Assembly: GCA_013350335.1 (NCBI GenBank)
Contig: CM023536.1
Span: forward strand, 43,036,314-43,100,313
Direction of reading: 5' to 3'
Origin: Chimonanthus salicifolius
Taxonomy: Eukaryota > Streptophyta > Magnoliopsida > Laurales > Calycanthaceae
DNA length: 64,000 nt
Shown: positions 10,613 to 22,924 of the stretch, piece by piece
How positions within the stretch are numbered: position 1 is the stretch's first letter
Layout: the number at the start of each line of letters is the position of its first letter
Made by a program: the position numbers and the translations under genes
Notes under the pieces: model-generated
What the model was told of the DNA's origin: nothing
Databases searched by the model: none
The model's input: the letters and a program-made list of their open reading frames with translations, nothing else

Positions 10613-12514
10613 CAAAACATCATTAAGATTTGTTGAATAGTCTAGCTAAGGAAACAACTGGGTTCACTCAAAAATCTCTTTTCCTATTTTTACTAATTAT
10701 CTATACAAATTTCTAACAAGAATATTTTTATAAAATATAATTATTTATAATAATATATTAATGGCATGGGTTTGAACGGGTTTGACTACGGGTCAACCCA
10801 GTTGAACCTTACTCATTTAGTTTCTTATTCAAACTCTTGAAAGCCTTTTACAGATGTCAGGCTAGGATTTTGATTTGCCCTCTTATAGGTCCATTCAGAA
10901 CTTGATTTCTTAATTTCAGATTTTGAATCCAACTAAGAGCAACATCCGTACTCATATTCATATTTTAATGGTTCGATTTGTCCTGTCCGCATACCTGTAT
11001 AGGCGCATTTCGATCGGTCAGATCTACTGCACCATTCAAATTTAAATGGATCTGGATTCAGATCTACATGGATCCAACTCAGATATGGCTTCAAAACAGA
11101 ACATTATGAAGAATCAAGCAAGGCATGGAACTCATTTAAGGTCATTTACATGTGGGATCACGATCAACCCATTGATCTTCTGTAATGCCCATTAATGATA
11201 GTTGGGCTTGGGCCAAATCTTTTATGATCATTAGGCCAGTTCAGGTGAAGGGCTCATTCGAGCTCGGCATGATTTGATGATGATGTTGATGATATTTTGT
11301 GCTCTTCTTATTTATTTTATTTATTTATATTAGTTATTATTATTATTATTGTCTTTGTTGTTTTTTTGATAGAAGGACATTTTCACAGTATCTATCAAAA
11401 GATAATTAATGACTCATTTATTCTACAATTAGGACAGTTTTACAAAGTCTAAAAAATAGAGATTTTTTATGGAAAAAAAAGGGCTAAAAATGAAAAAAAT
11501 TGGAACTTTAGAATAACATTTCCTAAATTGGAAAGATTTAATTATATTTTGTCATATCAAGGAAAAATACGTAAAATTTATATAAAAAAATTGGTCATAC
11601 ACCCACTAGCAGGCCAGTGGCATGTCGGGTCATTCAAAGTACTCAAGCCCTTCTGAAATTACAAAGCCCATATCAAAGCCAGCACCTTTCTACTTCTGGA
11701 AAGAAATAATTTGAACATGGGTCATGGACTAACTTGGATTTCTATTACATAAATCTTCACATTTTTTTAATTACTCTTCATTTACCAATCGTTCTGATGT
11801 ATCTATCTCTTGAGATTGGTTGGACTTTACTCTGCACCAAAGTTGAGTACAGTGCAGGATAGGTTTGGGTCCAATAGGCTTTTAAATACTATTTTCAACC
11901 TTGGCCATTTATGTATCTTAAAGCCCAAGCCCATAATTCAAGCCCCATTTGTCTAAATAAAAATTCATTTTTAATTTCATGAGTTGAATTTATTTATCAC
12001 TCTTTTGTCATGTCAATATTAAAATTATATGTAAATTTAATGGAATTGTATAAAATTAGAAAAAATATTTAAGATTAGATTTGATAAATTGAAAATGTTC
12101 AGTTGGTGTTGATCTAAAAATAAAGTTTTTTTTTTGTCGTGATTGCTTTTATTAAATCTTGATCTTTTATTGATTCAATATGATATATATTTCATCTTAA
12201 TATTAAAATTTAATTAATTCAAAGTATAAGTGAGGTCATAATTAGGTATTTTCATTGATTACTTACTTTAATATTAAATAACTCAATAAATGTGAAACAT
12301 GTACTACTACTAGGTCTAATTTGAAGGGCAAAATGGATAATCTAACTATGGCTATAAAGAAGATATTCAGGTCCTCGCACCCCTTACAATATCACACATG
12401 GTTTGTAGCTCTTGGATATAATAGTGACTGAACGTGCTATGTTTTTAAATTAATCACTGTAAACCAGTAGGAAAGATAACTTAAAGGGGTTTTGGACTCA
12501 TCAAGAACGTGTCT
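10613..12514. other. Intergenic, no gene seen
   Basis: AT-rich DNA with short runs such as the TTATTATTATTATT stretch at about 11333-11350. No coding frame, RNA gene or bounded repeat was identified. Confidence 0.4.
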
Positions 12515-12665
12515 AAAAAAAGTGGGAGTTTTGACTTTGATTCTCATTTCATAAAGAGCCACTCCCTATAGAGTAATTCCATATGTGTGGCTAGGGAGAC
12601 TTGCACATGCCTCAAAGATTAGTCGAGTGCTTTAAAGATCTGGAGATCTTGGTATTGATTTTTGC
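12515..12665 (+). repeat. SINE-like repeat, family 2
   Basis: The 3' part reads GTGTGGCTAGGGAGACTTG, then CACATGCCTCAAAGATTAG, then TCGAGTGC. The same order of words recurs at six other places in this window on both strands. The upstream part has a tRNA box-B-like word (TTTGATTCTC). It probably derives from a tRNA-related SINE, but exact ends were not fixed. Confidence 0.6.
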
Positions 12666-12669
12666 ACTC

Positions 12670-13599
12670 ACCATTTTCTCTCATAGTGCACCACATTAAA
12701 GAAAAATTCATATTCGTTTATACTTCCCTCCTTCCATCTCTTTTTATCTTTCCCAAAAACAAAGATAAAATTGAAATTCTCTTCCTCAGTATGAAAAAAA
12801 AAATGGTGGCTATCCTTCTAGATTTTGACTAATATTTTAAACGATAGCGAAAATTTGCACTATTTTTGTCCTAAAGCAAATAGATAGCAAATTGTAAGAT
12901 AAGGTTCATCCAACTTTGGAGGTACCCACAAGACAGACTGGATTGACCAACATTCTTTTGCTTTGAATCCTTAATTCGTTGAATGTGTGCAATCACCACA
13001 AAACTACAAGACCCTCTTTCCTTGTTTTGATAAACCTCTTTGTGCCAGTGGAATCCACTTCAATGCTATCATTATGTTAGTCTCTCTTTTGATTTTTAAT
13101 AATTATAAGAGCAATATGAGACAAAACATGAAATTAAGATAAGAAACCAGCTAAGTTAGGAAGCATGAGATGTTTTAAGTAATTGAGAGGGGCTGCTACC
13201 AAACAGGGAGCATCTGACCCACACAACACATGATAACCACATACATAAGAGATTGGTCCTAAGCACATGGGAGTAAGAAGCTTTATCTCTTGGCTTTTGT
13301 ATATTGCTATAATGGATTCTTGTTTTTTTTATTAAAGTTGTTTGGTTGGTCTCTGATTTTATTATTGGTCATGGCTCTATGATTCTATATCACTGCTTCT
13401 TTAGCAATAGACATGTTGTGGTCCTTGCAGGCAATTGTAGCTCATTTTCAAACTAATGGAAGTGGTTTTAGGTCTTCGACGTTGATATCTCAATAGAAAT
13501 TTGTTAACTTGTAGGACTGGTTAGGTTAGGTTTAGGCCCTCCACTTGCTAAATAATTGATTGGTTTGGCCCACTATTTGATTGATCATTATGAAGATTA
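12670..13599. other. Intergenic, no gene seen
   Basis: AT-rich sequence without a recognised gene or bounded repeat. Confidence 0.4.
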
Positions 13600-13609
13600 T
13601 ATTAAGAAT

Positions 13610-13782
13610 GTGATCAATGGGTGTAGTTCAATTGGTGATCTCCTGTCTCAAGAAGTGAGAGATGTCAGGCTCGAGCCCCCATGACCTCACCTGGTGTGTC
13701 CTAAGGACAGTGGGTATCACCCGTGGGGGTTTTAAACTGGATTTTCTATGATTTCTCACACATAAATTCAAAAAAAAATATA
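13610..13782 (+). mobile_element. tRNA-derived SINE, family 1
   Basis: The head carries polymerase III boxes: box A in GTGTAGTTCAATTGGTGATC and box B in AGGCTCGAGCCCC, about 35 bases apart. A tRNA-unrelated body follows (GGACAGTGGGTATCACCCGT), then an A-rich tail. Flanks TATTAAGAAT (13600-13609) and TATTAAAAAT (13783-13792) match at 9 of 10 bases, as expected for LINE-mediated insertion. Confidence 0.8.
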
Positions 13783-14255
13783 TATTAAAAATTTCAGAGT
13801 TAATGAAATGTAGAAAATTAAGTCCTTTATCTTAACTGATGCATTCATATGCAATGTTTAAATCTCCATGTATAAGTGACAAGTCATCAACAAATTATTC
13901 TGATGGAGAAATGATATGGAAAATAACCCAAATTACTGAATGACTTCTACTTGTCATGTAATAATTATGAAAGAAGCCAAATATGTTGGTCTAAGTAGAG
14001 TTCTATTAAATGAGGACGCTCAGGACACAATCAATGATAACATACCAGAAATATTACAAATATTACAGTACTGTTGTCATATTTTTTTCTCTATCATTTA
14101 TTTTAAAGTTTCTTATATTTAAAACCTATAATATTCATTAAAATAGATAATAGAGTGCACAGTCTAACAGTATTATAGTAAAGTCTGCTTTATATCATCT
14201 TTATCTTGATAGAATAGTAGAAGAACAAGAGCTTTTATATTGTTTGGCTATGGGG

Positions 14256-14483
14256 ATTGGACAAGATGGAGAAGGGTCAGAATATAAGGATTAGTTGTAC
14301 AATTGACTATGCTTCATACTTAAAATCAGGCTTGAATCATCAAAAGTTCCAATTGCAAATCAGTCTATGATTGGACAAGATGGAGAAGGGTCAGAATATA
14401 AGGATTAGTTGTACAATTGACTATGCTTCATACTTAAAATCAGGCTTGAATCATCAAAAGTTCCAATTGCAAATCAGTCTATG
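14256..14483 (+). repeat. Tandem duplication, 2 x 114 bp
   Basis: The unit starting ATTGGACAAGATGGAGAAGG at 14256 recurs from 14370 with no difference that I can see. Identity this high points to a recent duplication, or to an assembly duplication. Confidence 0.9.
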
Positions 14484-14943
14484 AATGTGGAATCTCTTCA
14501 TAGTTGTATGAAGGTGAATCCGTATGTTCAAAAACCATGACAAGAGAGAGAGAGATGAATTATGCCTAAGAATACACAAGCTTGAAAAAATGATATCAAC
14601 TAAAATCTGAGCAAGGAAAATTATCAACAATGATAAGGATTCATCCTCTAAAAGTATGTAGGAGATCTTTGGTGCTAAAGACCATCATGTCACCTCTACG
14701 CCTACACCTTATGAAGAAGAGTTAGGCTAGTGAGACACACTAAAATGACATGTTATTAGATAAATCATGGTCATACAAATTTAGATTCATTTGATAGGTG
14801 ATTACATGGATATAGAGTAAACAAAATTTCATTATCAATTGATGATTAAAGAAATATAATTTCGGCCTTTAAATTTTGATAAGTATGGGCCATTAATTTT
14901 TAAAATTTTAAAATCAAGGATATGATCATCCGATGGAGGTGAA
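14484..14943. other. Intergenic with a dispersed repeat unit at 14633-14712
   Basis: 14633-14712 (AAGGATTCATCCTCTAAAAG, then ATGTAGGAG and GGTGCTAAAGACC) resembles two units at 25741-25820 and 25840-25900. No gene is seen. Confidence 0.5.
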
Positions 14944-16412
14944 TGTCACGCCCCGACCCAAAATCGGCATGTGACGGGGGCAAACTTTTTCTTTTCTCAA
15001 AAGTTTACAAAATGAGTTTTTCTCACACGTGGGAAATACATGTGCGAACACATACAACATCTTATACTATTAAGGGGATGTGGAACCCCTACCGAAATTT
15101 CAGCAGAGTCTCCCCTAAAAGTGGACATATGGGCCAATCTTGACCTCCAAAAGTTAGACCTGTCCAAGGCATAAGTTATTTACACATTCATTTCTACTGA
15201 AATTAATACTATGATATCCCAAACTTCATCACCAATTGAATAGTCATATCCAAGGTCTCAACACCAAATCAATGTATTAAACATGGATTACATGGTTCTC
15301 AAATATAGGACATCAATAATGAACAAGACCATGTCAATACAAAATACAAAATATCAAAATAAGTGTGGTAGGCATGGAAATCAGCATGAAATGTAATCTA
15401 TGGTCGTCCCCTCAGTCTCCGCCAGTGCAACATTACTTGAAATTGCAAGAAGGTTAGCATAAACAAACTCAATGAGGGAATACATGCATGCTACACACTC
15501 ACACACTCACATAATGAAGTATGAAATGGAATAAAACAAAGCTATGCAATATGTCATGCTATCTGGTCATGGAGAAGGAAATAAACTTTCATACGGATAC
15601 CCCTACAGAACAAGCAATCAAGATATCACAATTATCATACGATCTCTAGCTAGACTTAGGGCCCACGACTTACTAAGCGGATGACTCACAACTAACATAC
15701 TCTAGTCAACCACGCCCTGCATCTTTTCACCTCATAGTGATTCAGTTAAGCTCTAAGGTGGTCGAGTCATGTTTGACTAGGTTGGCACATTGCCCATATA
15801 GGGTGCAAGGCCCAACCCCGCTCATAAACCATCGCGTCTACTAGATTAATACCACCCTTATAGGGTATATACGTGATTAACCCTGCGCATCTATATACAC
15901 AAGTGTATTGAATAGCCGTGAGAGCGCCCTACATTACGTAATATGGGAGGGACTCACTCCTCGACGGCAACCCTACGAGACTAAGTCTTCGTAGCTGATG
16001 CCACCATTCCAATAGGGTTCCATGACATTTTTTACATTATAACGTGACTCCAATTCTGTAAGGATGTTGGGTATCGCACAAAAGGAATCCAAGTGGGGGA
16101 AAGGTAGATGTATAGGTCCTTTATACCCCCATAATACAACCCAATGCCAATGTTAACCATACACTCATGCCCATTTAACACACATTCCCAAACTCAGATC
16201 CTAGTGACTCATTCCTAGGTTCACACAGTGAGTGACACTATGGGCGAACCAACCAATGACGTATGTGTATACAAAGCATATTATACATGTTACTCATGCC
16301 CATTTAACACACTCTCAAACTCAGATCATAATGACTCATTCTAGGCTCACACAGTGAGTGACTCTATGGGGCACCAACCAATGAGGTATGGGCATACAAA
16401 GCATATTATACA
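14944..16412 (-). repeat. Outer fragment of a large LTR-like element, probably host of the nested insertions
   Basis: The segment begins TGTCACGCCCCGACCC. This is the reverse complement of the kind of end (GGGTTCGGGGCGTGACA) found on the two large elements at 21249 and 25904. It appears to continue at 20835-21243 and 24855 to roughly 25690 once the younger insertions are removed. In that reading a TATA-like TATTTAAACCCC on the minus strand sits near 25310. The far end was not found, so the extent and minus orientation are inferred. Confidence 0.45.
16165..16412 (+). repeat. Diverged tandem duplication, about 2 x 125 bp
   Basis: The words ACTCATGCCCATTTAACACA, CACACAGTGAGTGAC and GCATACAAAGCATATTATACA-like sequence occur twice in order. 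The downstream copy carries small deletions. The copia insertion at 16413 lies at the end of the second unit. Confidence 0.75.
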
Positions 16413-17068
16413 TATTAGTGCCTCGGTTTGACCGAGTCTATGTATTGTCAATTTCATGACCGAGTGTGACCGTGTGTGTTGGACCTTGCCTTGGACGATT
16501 TAAGAAGATGTCAAAGTCTGAAGACCACATGATGATCTACTACACATTGAAGGTTTTACAGTCTACACATGATTGGCACATAGGTAAGTAGACCCTAGTG
16601 GACGTTAGGTCAAGCCTAAACATCCTAAAAATCAATGGTTAATAAATTGGAAATCTGAAAAAATGTTTAGTCTTAGCCTCGAGGCCTCAAGCATTTTGTT
16701 GAGGCCTCAAAGACTATCCATAACTGAGTGAAAATTATGACAGCTGGACTTCAGCGTGTGATCTCAGGGCCATCTGTCCTTTGACCAATTATCTTACAAA
16801 ATATGGTAAGGAAAATTTGAAAAAGGGGGAAAGACTCCTCATGATTTCGAAACATCTTATGTCTTCATGGTAATTGGTAATAATGGTTATAATTGAAACC
16901 TTTATAAGGCTCCTCAATCTAATAAGGGATAAAAGTCTCTCTGTATTTGCAATCACATGCAAATCTGGAAATTCCAAAAGTCTACTCAAATGATTGACAA
17001 TCTTACAAATCTGGAAAATTTCAAGAGACTCCTCTAGGTCTTGCATACTTCAAGTAACAGGAACTTCA
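16413..17068 (+). repeat. 5' LTR (656 bp, internally deleted)
   Basis: It starts TATTAGTGCCTCGG (the 3' copy starts TGTTAGTTCTTCGG, so TG has become TA) and ends GGAACTTCA. It is co-linear with the 3' LTR except for a missing block of about 690 bp. That block lies in the 3' LTR between about 20097 and 20795, with CCTCT at both edges. A degenerate primer site (TAGCATCAAGAGCTCGG) follows. Confidence 0.85.
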
Positions 17069-17149
17069 ATTAGCATCAAGAGCTCGGTTACTCTGAGTTG
17101 GACTTAATCGTCCGAGTTGATCCTGTACTAGAATCATGCATAGATGTGA

Positions 17150-18503
17150 TGTCACCCTGTTTCTAAACCTTCCTTATTTTGATGGCTCTAACTATGCCTC
17201 TTGGAAGGCAAAAATGAAAAGATTCTTTATATCACTTGATGGAGCCGTCTAGGAATTAGTAATAAGGGGTTGGGAATATCTTCTTAAGGAAATCTCTGAA
17301 AAATCCGCCAAAGGTGAAGCAGGAAAATCTGTTCAACAAATCTTTGGTACTAAGTCTAAGGATTACTTCACCTGAACTGACATGGAAAAACTCTATATAC
17401 TGCAAATGGAAAGGTTTTAAATGCCATTAATTGTTCTGTCTCACCAGATGAATTCAAACGTATAATGACATGTGTGACAACCAAAGATGTTTGAGACATC
17501 TTAGAAAAGACAAATGAAGGAACCTCAGTTGTTAAGAGGTCTCCAAATCCTCCAGTCACAATTTGATAAAATATGCATGAAGGAAAATGAAATGTTTATG
17601 GAGTTCTATTAGAAAACTAAGTGACATTTTAAATTCCATGTGGACGTTAGGTGGAATAATCCCTGAATCTAATATTTGTACCAAAATACTAAGAAATCTG
17701 CCCAAAAGTTTTAAGCCCAAAGTAGCCGCCATTGAAGAATACAAAGATGTGTCTCTGATGAGGGTTGATGACTTGTTAGGATCTCTTCAAACTTATGAGC
17801 TTCACTTTGATGATGAAAAATCCAAAAAGAAGTCTATTGCTCTAAGATTTTCTCAAAAAACTAAAAATAAAATAGATGAAAAATCTAATGACTCTAAAAG
17901 TGATTCAGATGAAGATGTTCCTATGCTCGATAAGAATTTCTTAAAACACTTTAATGAGAGAAAAAAAAAAAGAAGAGTTAAAAGAGAAGACTCTAGATAA
18001 ATCTCTAAAAAAAGCGATACTTTTCAAAAGAAAAATCAAGAGATAAATTCAAAGAAAAATATAAGGTCAAGCCCAAAGAAACTCAATGTCTTAATTGTGA
18101 TGGATATGGACACTTTGCTAATTAATGTCCGTCTAAGAGGAGATCTAAAATGAAAGCCATGACCATTGTGGTAGAAGAAGACACATCATAATCTGAAAGT
18201 GAATCCAATGTGTCAACCCATGAAGATGTTGTCAAAACGAAAAGTTTCATGCTTCCATCTCTTATGATCCTCAAAATGCTCCAAATGTTGAAAGTGATAG
18301 TGAAGGATTCAGACAGTGAGGATGATGGCTTAGAAAAAGCTTATAATGCTTTGTTCTTAGAAAGCAAAGATTTGGCTAAAAGACTCAGTAAATCTAATAA
18401 TGAAATTATTAAATTGGAAAATCAAGTAATAACTGAGAAAGAAAATTTGAAGATGATGCAAAAAGAAAATATATATCTTCAACAAAGACTAAAATTGGCT
18501 TAA
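17150..18503 (+). pseudogene. copia gag polyprotein (UBN2-type), broken
   Basis: The start of gag reads LPYFDGSNYASWKAKMKRFF, the conserved opening of plant copia gag. Several stops then intervene. A longer frame at 17587-18000 carries the middle domain (KILRNLPKSFKPKVAAIEE, then VDDLLGSLQTYE) and a Lys/Ser/Asp-rich linker. A CCHC zinc knuckle follows at about 18085-18135 (CLNCDGYGHFAN then a stop, then CPS). The frame at 18210-18503 has heptad-like Leu/Ile/Lys spacing (ESKDLAKRLSKSNNEIIKLE), a likely coiled coil. Gag would form particles and bind RNA. At least three stops make this copy non-functional. Confidence 0.85.
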
Positions 18504-19499
18504 GATGAAACTTATAAACTAAAAGAAGTCGAATCAAAATTTGTATGTGAAAACCAAAGGTTGGTTGTCGAATTAAATAAATTAAAAAGACACAAAGATA
18601 AATTTGAAGAAAAATTTACTCATGGAGAGAAAAAGCTTGAGAAACTCTTAAACATTGGAAAACAATTTGGAAATAAAACTGGATCTAGATTTTGATGAGA
18701 AAATGAATAAGAAATCCAACTTAAAAATTGATTTTGTGAAAGTGTGACATGTTATTGTTGTGGGAAAAAAAGAGTTACATGAGGTTTGAATACAACCTGA
18801 GAAAGAAGCACCTCAAAGGTAAAAATCCCTCAAACAAAGGTAAATTTTCGAGCCAATAATAAAAATACTGTGTATGGAGGAAACCAACATGATCTCTTGG
18901 TTCAAAAGCTAAAAGAATTGGTGAACGAGCACCATGAATTGTGACAAAAGGAGAGCAAGTTTCGAAGATCTTAGGGGTGACAACAGGCCTTTACCCATCA
19001 ATGAAAAATGGGTTCAAAAGGTGAAAGGGTTGGTTTAGGCCCCAGTGATGTTTTTCAGATCCTTATTTTGCCTAATAGGAAAATATGTTTTTTTAAGAGT
19101 CTGAAAAATTTGGTTCGGTGGTGGTTCTTACTTTGTTTCAATATTGGAACTTTTTTTTAAAAAAAAAATCTTATGTTTTGTTGAATCTTAATCTCCATGA
19201 TACTTTTTTTTTGTATCCTTTGTCAATTTATGATAAAAAGAAGGAGAAAATTGGTACTAAAATTGAGGGGGAGAAATTTCAAAATCCCACTTAATTGCCT
19301 ATGTCTTTTGCAGATTTCTTTTTTTCAGGCATCATTTCAGGGGGAGAAAAAGAAAAGGGGGAGAGAAATGTTAGTATAAGAAATTCAAGTTTTGATATAG
19401 TCATTGTTTGAGTTGTATTTTTTTAAGGGCTTGTGTTTCATTGTAAAGGGGTTAAATGAGTTGTATTTGTTAAAGTGTAGATTTTGTCACGAAATTGAC
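18504..19499. other. Non-coding 3' interior of the pol-less element
   Basis: Coiled-coil-like codons continue in broken frames to about 18.7 kb. After that I see no pol motif. Purine-rich GGGGGAGAAA blocks occur near 19270 and 19340, upstream of the final polypurine tract. Confidence 0.6.
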
Positions 19500-19511
19500 A
19501 AAGGGGGAGAT
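19500..19511 (+). other. Polypurine tract
   Basis: AAAGGGGGAGAT directly precedes the 3' LTR, the position of the second-strand primer in LTR retrotransposons. Confidence 0.8.
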
Positions 19512-20829
19512 TGTTAGTTCTTCGGTTTGATCGAGTCTATATATTGTCAATTTCGTGACCGAGTATGACCGCGTGTGTTGGACCTTGCCTTGGAAGATTT
19601 AAGAAGATGTCAAAATCTGAAGATCGCATGAAGATCTACTACACATTGAAAGTTCTCAGTCTACACATGATTGGTACACAGGTAAGTAGTCCCTAGTCGA
19701 CCTTAGGTCAAGCCTATACATCATAGAAATCAATGGTTAATAAATTAAAAATCTGAAAAATGTTTAGTCTCAGGCTCGAGGCTTCAAGCATTTTATCGAG
19801 GCCTCAAAGACTGTCCATAACTGAGTGAAATTATGACAGGTAGACTTCAGCGTGTGATCTCAGGGTCATCTGGAAAATCTGAAAAAGGAGGAAAGGCTCC
19901 TCATGATTTCGAAACATCTTATGCTTTTATCGTAATTGGCAATCATGGTTATAATTGAAAATCTTGATAATGCTCTTCAATCTACTAAGGGACAAAAGTC
20001 TCTCTGTAATTTGCAATCACATGCAAATCTGGAAATTCTAGAAGTCTACTCAAGTGATTGACAATCTTACAAATTTGGAAAATTTCAAGAGGTTCCTCTT
20101 GATTTTAGAAAAATATTGTGGAAACCTTTTTGCCATCATATGATTAGTTAATTGAATAATTTAATTAGCAATTATGGACATGTGGCGAATGAGTGAGCTG
20201 GTCTCTGCCTAAATATCAGTAAGATTAAAGTTTGAAATTTAAAATTGAAGTGTGCTGTATTTTCATATACAGGCTCGAGGCTTCGAAGAAATCCTAGAGG
20301 CCTTGAAATTGAACTGTTGGGCAGAAACTCTATAAATACATGCTTAAGCCTTGGTTTAAGATACAATTGATAAATTGGAAAAACATAGGCATTTTACAAG
20401 AAGAACACACATTTTTAAGAATTATTAAGGCCCAAGGTAAGTGTTCTTTGTTTATTATTGTACGGTGGATTAGATCAGTGTGATTGAACCACGTTAAAAA
20501 ATAGGTGTTAAGGATTAGACCAGGGCGGTCGAACCTTTCAAAACTAAGTTGTAATGTTTGGGTGTGACTCTCATACATAGTGGATTTGAGATAGCCTTAA
20601 AGAGGGTGAGTCCGACAGTAAATGTAAGCTTAGGTGAACCGAAACACTATATATCGTTGTGCATGTATGGTTTGTTTTAATGGTTTGATTTATTTGTTTA
20701 TCACCTGCATGCACGTTTATTCCGCTACACGTATTGTTAAATTGATAAATTATTAAAAAGAAAAATAAAATCGAATCAGACCTATTCACCCCCCTCTAGA
20801 TCTTGCATAATTCTAGTAACGGAATTTCA
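19512..20829 (+). repeat. 3' LTR (1318 bp)
   Basis: It begins TGTTAGTTCTTCGGTTTG and ends CGGAATTTCA, followed by the ATACA duplication. It is the complete version of the LTR whose 5' copy is internally deleted. Confidence 0.88.
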
Positions 20830-22796
20830 ATACATACATCGTAAAAGTATAATTATTCATCATAGCAAGCATAGCATAATACATGTCATTCCATACATTC
20901 ATTATCTTCTCAAGATAAAGGTTGTCCTTGGGAGAGGGACCCATCATTGGAGTATCTAATAGGGTATAATTGAACATCTATCCTTACAATTAGCCCATCA
21001 TACCTCCACTCCATGAAGGTTCACCATACTTAGCGCACGTTTTCTCACCATAAATGGTACAAACTCAACATCTCATCATAAAATAAGATAGATCAACTCA
21101 TCATTTATCATAGGAAATCATACACTTACACATAATGAACAATAATCTTCTCAACACCAGCATTCATTCAATTATATGATCAATATTTCATATAATAAAC
21201 TCTAAAAGATCATACAAGCATCTCATTATTTAATTCTAGAGGTGTAGCTGTAATACCCCAACCCAAATTAAGAGTTAATTTTCATTAATTAGAATTAACT
21301 AAATAATTTTTAGCCGTTGATTGTGATTTTTATTCCTTGAATCATGAAGATTACAGAATGAGATTTCCAACGGATCCAAGTTTGATCCGATCCGACTCCG
21401 ATAGTTCTTTTAATTAAGTCTCAAAGGTACAAGGGTAAGTTACGAATATAATAATGTTATTTTAGGATTAAATGTTGACTGCTCTGGAAACTAGGTCATT
21501 TAACCTAGTTTCAACTCCAAATTTTAGATTATGCATTATTTTTAAATTCCGGACTTAACGGAATGCGAATCTCAACCTAATTCTACCTATTTTTACTATC
21601 TATATTTTCTTAAGTGGCAAAACTCCAATTTTATAGGGAAGACAAAGTCCTAAAAATATTTGGAGAGAATCAATACTCGATCTGTATCATAACGAACCCT
21701 CTTGTACTTTTAGATTTCCAAAAATATCAACTTTTGACATTTATTTTATAGAGAAAAACTGGATCGTCATTTTAACTAAAAATATTCTTTCACTTGAAAA
21801 AAGGTGGTTTTTGACCTCAAAACGCATTGGACCTTTAGAATACTTTTATTAGACTAATTTACTCTACCTGACTGTAAAGTTAGATCATTTCAAAGAGATT
21901 CTTCAAAATTATAAATTTTGGCAAAACGGTGACTTTTGGCTTAAACACTGGGTTTTCGACGTCGATTTCTCTCCAAATTTTAATACCATGACCAATTTTT
22001 AATACCCAACCCAGTGTACTGATTAGATCAGTCTAAAGAGACCCTGAAATGTTTAGAATTTATGAAGGACATAATAGGTATTGTTCAAAAGAAAATAATA
22101 ATAAAATAATATAAAATATCTTATAAGATAAACATTCAGCTAAACCTAAGCTACAAATGTAGCATGAAACGTGGTTGGTTGAAAACCAACCCATTCTTCT
22201 ATTTAAACACATGAAATGCGGAGGAAGTAAAGAAGAAGAAAAAAAAAGTAAAAAGTAAAAGGAGCCACTGCCGTTTCGCTCTCTCTCCCTCTTTCGCTCC
22301 TTGTTTCTTCTTCTCCTTTTAGTTCGGTTTCAAAACAGCAAGCGCTTTCTCTCCTATTTTTCCTTTTTCCTTCCCTTTCCTTTCTTTCTTTTCTTTTCCT
22401 CTTCTTTCCCTTGCTGGCCGTTCTAGCAGCAGTAACATCAACCTTCGAGTTTTCCCTGATTATGCCTCGGGTTTTCAAACTAAGCATATTCTTAGTGGAA
22501 TTTTGCACCTAAGGTATTGAAACGATTCTTTTCTCGTTTATATTAATTATAGAGTTAGTTAGGAGCAGAAATGAGTAGTTATGGGCTTTAAAATTGAATT
22601 TTTCAAATGAGAAGGAAAAATAGGCTTCCTCCTAGATTTTAAATTATACCTTTTAAAATCAGTTATTTTACATTTAAAATTCAGTTTTTCAACCCTAAGA
22701 AAAATCGGGGAAAAGATTAACCCCAGTTGACTATTGCGTGTTTACTTTTCCGCCTTTTGTGTTTAAATTTCATTATTGTAACCTCTAGGCCACACT

Positions 22797-22924
22797 ATCA
22801 TCTGTAGTGACGCTAGTCGTTCGATGATATCATTTGAAGTGGCATTTAGTCACCCGATGGATCATCAGTAGTGGGGCTTAGTCGCTCGATGATACCATCT
22901 GAGGAGGCGTTTAGTCACCCGGTG
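22797..22924 (+). repeat. Tandem duplication inside element A, about 2 x 65 bp
   Basis: Two units share TAGTCG(T/C)TCGATGATA and TTTAGTCACCC with point differences. The matching position in element B lacks this block. Confidence 0.7.

Larger units (their letters stand above)
16413..20829 (+). mobile_element. Copia-type LTR element with gag but no pol (4.4 kb)
   Basis: The two LTRs enclose a primer-site-like sequence, a broken gag and a polypurine tract. The 5-bp target duplication ATACA is exact (16408-16412 and 20830-20834). Between the end of gag-like sequence (about 18.7 kb) and the 3' LTR there is under 1 kb, with no protease, integrase or reverse transcriptase motif. It must have moved using enzymes from another element. 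Confidence 0.9.

Noticed and set aside
13610..13690. A genuine tRNA gene
   Set aside because: Boxes A and B are present, but the acceptor and anticodon arms do not pair convincingly. It continues into a tRNA-unrelated body and A-rich tail with a flanking duplication, so it is a SINE.
13940..14122. KEAKYVGLS-like frame as copia RNase H
   Set aside because: Only a few residues resemble the RNase H EAEY block, and nothing before or after supports it.
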